From assembly GCF_004361065.1 (NCBI RefSeq), contig NZ_SELT01000001.1, positions 186,001 to 250,000 on the forward strand: a DNA stretch of 64,000 bases, in the 5' to 3' direction. Numbering within the stretch: position 1 is the stretch's first letter; each line of letters starts with the position of its first letter. The stretch comes from Cognatilysobacter terrigena. GTDB lineage: Bacteria > Pseudomonadota > Gammaproteobacteria > Xanthomonadales > Xanthomonadaceae. The translations under genes were made by a program, and so were the position numbers. Under the pieces are notes generated by a model that was not told where the DNA came from, made no database searches, and saw only the letters and a program-made list of their open reading frames with translations. Below are positions 61,287 through 64,000 of the stretch, piece after piece.

Positions 61287-62402
61287 ATGACCACACCACG
61301 ATCCGAGCCCGCCGCGTCCACCGCGCACGGCGCGATGCAATCGGCCGACATCGATGTCCGCCTCGTCGAGGTCGCGCACTTCGACCATCAGGTGACGGGC
61401 GTCAGCGTCACCGAGGACGGGCGCATCTTCGTCAACTTCCCACGATGGACGGAGGACACCGAGGTCTCCGTCGCCGAGCTTCTGCCCGATGGCAGCCTGC
61501 GTCCGTACCCGGATGCGCACTGGAACTCATGGCGCAACGCGAAGAAGAACGCGTTGTCGCCGGACGACCGCTGGGTCTGCGTGCAGAGTGTCGTGGCCGA
61601 CGGCCGCGGCTCGCTGTGGGTGATCGACCCGGCGGCACCGGCCGCCGCATTTCTCGTGCAGGGCGGCCCGAAGCTCGTGCGCATCGATCTCGCGAACGAC
61701 TCGATCGCACAGACGATCGCGTTCGACGAGCAGGTGGCGCGCGAGGGTTCGTACCTCAACGATGTGCGCTTGGGCTCCGACGGGCGCTACGCGTACATCA
61801 CCGATTCGGGAACGCGCGGCGCGCTGGTCGTCGTCGACATCGAGTCCGGCCGCGCGCGTCGCGTGCTCGACGGGCATCCGAGCACGCAACTCGAGAAGGA
61901 TGTGGTGGTCAAGCACCACGGTCGGGAGATAAGGCGAACGGATGGCCGCGGCGTGGAGTTCAGTTCCGACGGCATCGCGCTGTCGCCCGATGGCGAAACG
62001 CTCTACTGGCAGGCGGTCACCGGTCGCACGCTGTATCGCATCGCGACGCGCGTGCTGCAGGATGAGTCATTGTCGGAGGATGAGGTGGCCGACGCGGTGC
62101 AGCGAGTCGGCGAGAACGGCGTCGCCGACGGCCTGTGGATCGATCCGCAGGGCCGCATGTACATCTCGGCTCTGGAGGACGATGCGATCAGGGTGCGCGA
62201 CGGTGAACGCGTCGAGATGTTCCTTCAGGACGAGCGCCTGCGGTGGCCGGACACGTTCTCGCAGGGTCCGGACGGCACGATGTACGTCACCGCGTCGCGC
62301 ATCATGGACAGTATCTGGCACGACCCCGACGCACCGCCGCGCCTGTCGACCACGCTGTTCCGCTTCACGCCGGACGACGCCTCGGCAGCGCGGCCGCACT
62401 GA
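61287..62402 (+). CDS. MRJP/SMP-30-like propeller protein
   Basis: 371-residue protein with the major-royal-jelly/yellow-type propeller (ISVTEDGRIFVNFPRW, TIAFDEQVAREGSYLNDVRLGSDGRYAYITDSG, RGVEFSSDGIALSPDGETLYWQ, NGVADGLWIDPQGRMYISALEDDAI). No signal peptide, so it may act in the cytosol or be exported otherwise. SMP-30 relatives are lactonases. It is co-transcribed with the formaldehyde dehydrogenase, so it may act on a related aldehyde or lactone; this is inferred. Confidence 0.83.
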   Translation: MTTPRSEPAASTAHGAMQSADIDVRLVEVAHFDHQVTGVSVTEDGRIFVNFPRWTEDTEVSVAELLPDGSLRPYPDAHWNSWRNAKKNALSPDDRWVCVQSVVADGRGSLWVIDPAAPAAAFLVQGGPKLVRIDLANDSIAQTIAFDEQVAREGSYLNDVRLGSDGRYAYITDSGTRGALVVVDIESGRARRVLDGHPSTQLEKDVVVKHHGREIRRTDGRGVEFSSDGIALSPDGETLYWQAVTGRTLYRIATRVLQDESLSEDEVADAVQRVGENGVADGLWIDPQGRMYISALEDDAIRVRDGERVEMFLQDERLRWPDTFSQGPDGTMYVTASRIMDSIWHDPDAPPRLSTTLFRFTPDDASAARPH

Positions 62403-62418
62403 AGCTAAGGCAGGTCGA

Positions 62419-63447
62419 TCACGGCGGGTCGAGTGGCGTCACCGGCATCGTCAGGGGTGCGCCATCGGCGCCGAGATGGCGGCACAGGGACTCGATGGGG
62501 CCCGCGCACCGCGCGCGGGCCCGACGGAAATCGTCGCCGTTCGCATCCGCGCGCAGCCGATAGCCCGCGCCGCGAAGGCGTTCCAGCAGGTCGGCGATCT
62601 CCTGGTCGCTGGCATCGATGTCGGTCGTATCGAGCTTCAGCAGTTTGCTGAGTTCCGTCGCGAGCGATGACGCCTGTCGACGCGTCAGCGACCCGAGGCC
62701 GCTCAGCGCGTCATCGTCGATCAGCAGCTCGTAGATGAGCGCCACGTCCATCACGACGCCGAGCGATGTCGGCCACGCCGTGCCCACCGACGGCGTGCGG
62801 AAGTAGATCAGCCAGGGATGCGAGGAATGCGTCTGCAGCACGGCAGCGCACCAGTCGCGACCGTTGCGAAGCACGTTGTCCAGCTCGCCGCGGCAGCCGA
62901 GCGACGCGTAGTGCTCGAGCAGCACCAGCGCGGACGGCGGACGGCCCGCCGACGTGGAAATCTTGAGGACGCCCCGATCGCGCTCGTGGATCGACGACTG
63001 CACTTCAAGCACGTACGTCACGGCCATCGTCATGCTGGCCAACCCGGTCAGACCGCCGCCGACGACGACGAAGGCCGCCAACGCCGTGGGCTGCGCGCGG
63101 CCCGTGCCGATCGTGGTGAACGCGCCACCCGCCGCGAAGAGGGCCTCCCCGAAACCGGTGAGAGCCGGATCGAACTGGCCCGCCAGCGCGTGCGCCATGA
63201 GCGCCAATCCAAGGATCAATAGCAGCACCCAGATGGCGAACGACGTGATCAGGATCGTGGGCGCGAAACTAACCGCGATCTCCCGACGCTGCCCGCGCGT
63301 CCACAGCGGCAATGCCAGGTCGACCAGATGTTTCGAGACATGCAGCGAGTTGCGCGCACCACCGGGCACCACGACGGTCTGCACCAGGTCACGAAAGGTG
63401 ATCGCGACGATCACCAGTCCGGCAAGGAATTCGAGGATGGCGCGCAT
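62419..63447 (-). CDS. Two-helix ion channel protein with an unusual filter
   Basis: 342-residue membrane protein. Hydrophobic segments at residues 5-27, 60-88 and 120-148 frame a pore loop at 98-116, with FTTIGTG (111-116) where potassium channels have T(V/I)GYG. The cytosolic C-terminal 190 residues are helical (LVLLEHYASLGCRGELDN ...). It resembles bacterial two-TM channel proteins of the ion-channel family. Ion selectivity cannot be inferred, and the missing Tyr and following Asp argue against a classic K+ filter. Confidence 0.75.
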   Translation of the reverse strand: MRAILEFLAGLVIVAITFRDLVQTVVVPGGARNSLHVSKHLVDLALPLWTRGQRREIAVSFAPTILITSFAIWVLLLILGLALMAHALAGQFDPALTGFGEALFAAGGAFTTIGTGRAQPTALAAFVVVGGGLTGLASMTMAVTYVLEVQSSIHERDRGVLKISTSAGRPPSALVLLEHYASLGCRGELDNVLRNGRDWCAAVLQTHSSHPWLIYFRTPSVGTAWPTSLGVVMDVALIYELLIDDDALSGLGSLTRRQASSLATELSKLLKLDTTDIDASDQEIADLLERLRGAGYRLRADANGDDFRRARARCAGPIESLCRHLGADGAPLTMPVTPLDPP

Positions 63448-63646
63448 GCGGGATTGGTGACTCGGGCGCCAACGGGCGATCGGCGGATCTTCCGTGGAGA
63501 GCTGACGACACGGAGTCAACGACGGCGTAGCGCGTCGACGCACGCCCCTTATGGCCGGCCGCAGACGCCGCGTTGGTGTCGCCCCGTGGCGTCCATTCCG
63601 CCCGCTTAGACTGCTCGGCATCGCTCTCCATTCGCCGGGTCATCGT

Positions 63647-64000
63647 GAAGCTTCGCAACCGCCGAGTCGTCGTGCTCGCCGTCCTGTTACTGCCGGCGTC
63701 GACGTGGCTGACGTGGATCACCAGACTCCGGCCCGTCGACGATCGAATTGGCCCGATACCGACTGCGCTGGGCGACGGCTGGCCGCTTTCGACGCCCGAT
63801 GCCGAAGGATTCGACCGGCAGGCGCTCGTCGCGGCGACCAGGCGCCTGATGGACAGGCCGTTGAACGTGCATTCGGTCGTGATCGAACGTCACGGCCGAC
63901 TCGTACTCGAGATGTACCAGGGCGGTCGCGATCGTTCGGTCTATTCGCTACTTTCAACGCGTCGGTCGTTCGGCCCGACGACGTTGCACGATGTCCGGTC
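63647..64000 (+). CDS. Serine hydrolase, beta-lactamase family (partial, runs off the window)
   Basis: The first 118 codons of a class-C beta-lactamase-like protein, open to the window end. N-terminal membrane/signal segment (VVVLAVLLLPASTWLTW), then the family approach (GFDRQALVAATRRLMDRPLNVHSVVIERHGRLVLEMYQGG, SLLSTRRSFGPTTLHDVRS). The catalytic SxxK is expected just beyond the edge. Start GTG 63647. Divergent from the channel gene. Confidence 0.78.

Overview
The window reads as chromosome of a high-GC gammaproteobacterium of the Lysobacter/Xanthomonadaceae group. The strongest taxonomic pointer is a protein ending in an XVIPCD-type domain, the secretion tag of the bacteria-killing type IV secretion system of Xanthomonadales. 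Supporting signs are two secreted M13 metallopeptidases, an RcnB-type periplasmic protein, a KGG-repeat stress protein, strong G/C at third codon positions and frequent GTG starts. No rRNA, intact tRNA, CRISPR array, prophage or intact insertion sequence is visible. The identification is inference from gene content; no search was run. Layout: 0.2-4.1 kb holds an FG-GAP repeat lipoprotein, an AraC/GyrI regulator and two small conserved proteins. 4.3-6.4 kb is an arsenic-type operon (SRPBCC protein, ArsR-like regulator, thioredoxin-type ArsC, AqpS-like channel) behind a promoter with two perfect copies of a 16-bp palindrome. 6.6-7.4 kb is a leftward group of small genes headed by a YkgJ cysteine-cluster protein. 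7.7-9.5 kb is a lipoprotein plus a three-part protein (M23-like, peptidoglycan-binding, XVIPCD), a probable antibacterial effector with its immunity protein. 9.6-20.6 kb has two metallo-beta-lactamase-fold proteins, an orphan ParS/MbcA-like antitoxin, a PLP decarboxylase, an M13 peptidase, a DUF2272 protein, a lipocalin, DUF3228, a glutathione S-transferase and a GAF protein. 20.7-33.5 kb is mixed metabolism and envelope: a phytase-like esterase, a phzF remnant before an AraC-VOC pair, a PQQ-type sugar dehydrogenase with a DUF2231 membrane protein, a diguanylate cyclase, a flavin reductase, methyltransferases, a frameshifted outer-membrane transporter, an M14 carboxypeptidase and an OmpA-like protein. 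33.7-47 kb has an HWE sensor kinase, DJ-1/PfpI, glutaredoxin, alcohol dehydrogenase, RcnB, GFA, Old Yellow Enzyme, Ohr, the KGG protein and a periplasmic peroxiredoxin, a stress and redox theme. 47-64 kb has an esterase, upp, the second M13 peptidase, a two-component cluster, an outer-membrane protein with a His/Met-rich N-terminus, an atypical M20 peptidase, a second diguanylate cyclase, an SRAP-fold protein that has lost its catalytic residues, a formaldehyde dehydrogenase operon, a pore-loop channel and the start of a serine hydrolase cut by the window edge. Most genes are single or in two- to four-gene units with short overlaps. The items most worth following are the effector/immunity pair (7.7-9.5 kb), the non-catalytic SRAP protein (58.9 kb), the tandem operators of the arsenic operon (4.3 kb), the inverted repeats flanking the KGG gene (44.5-45.0 kb) and an orphan terminator at 47.3 kb.
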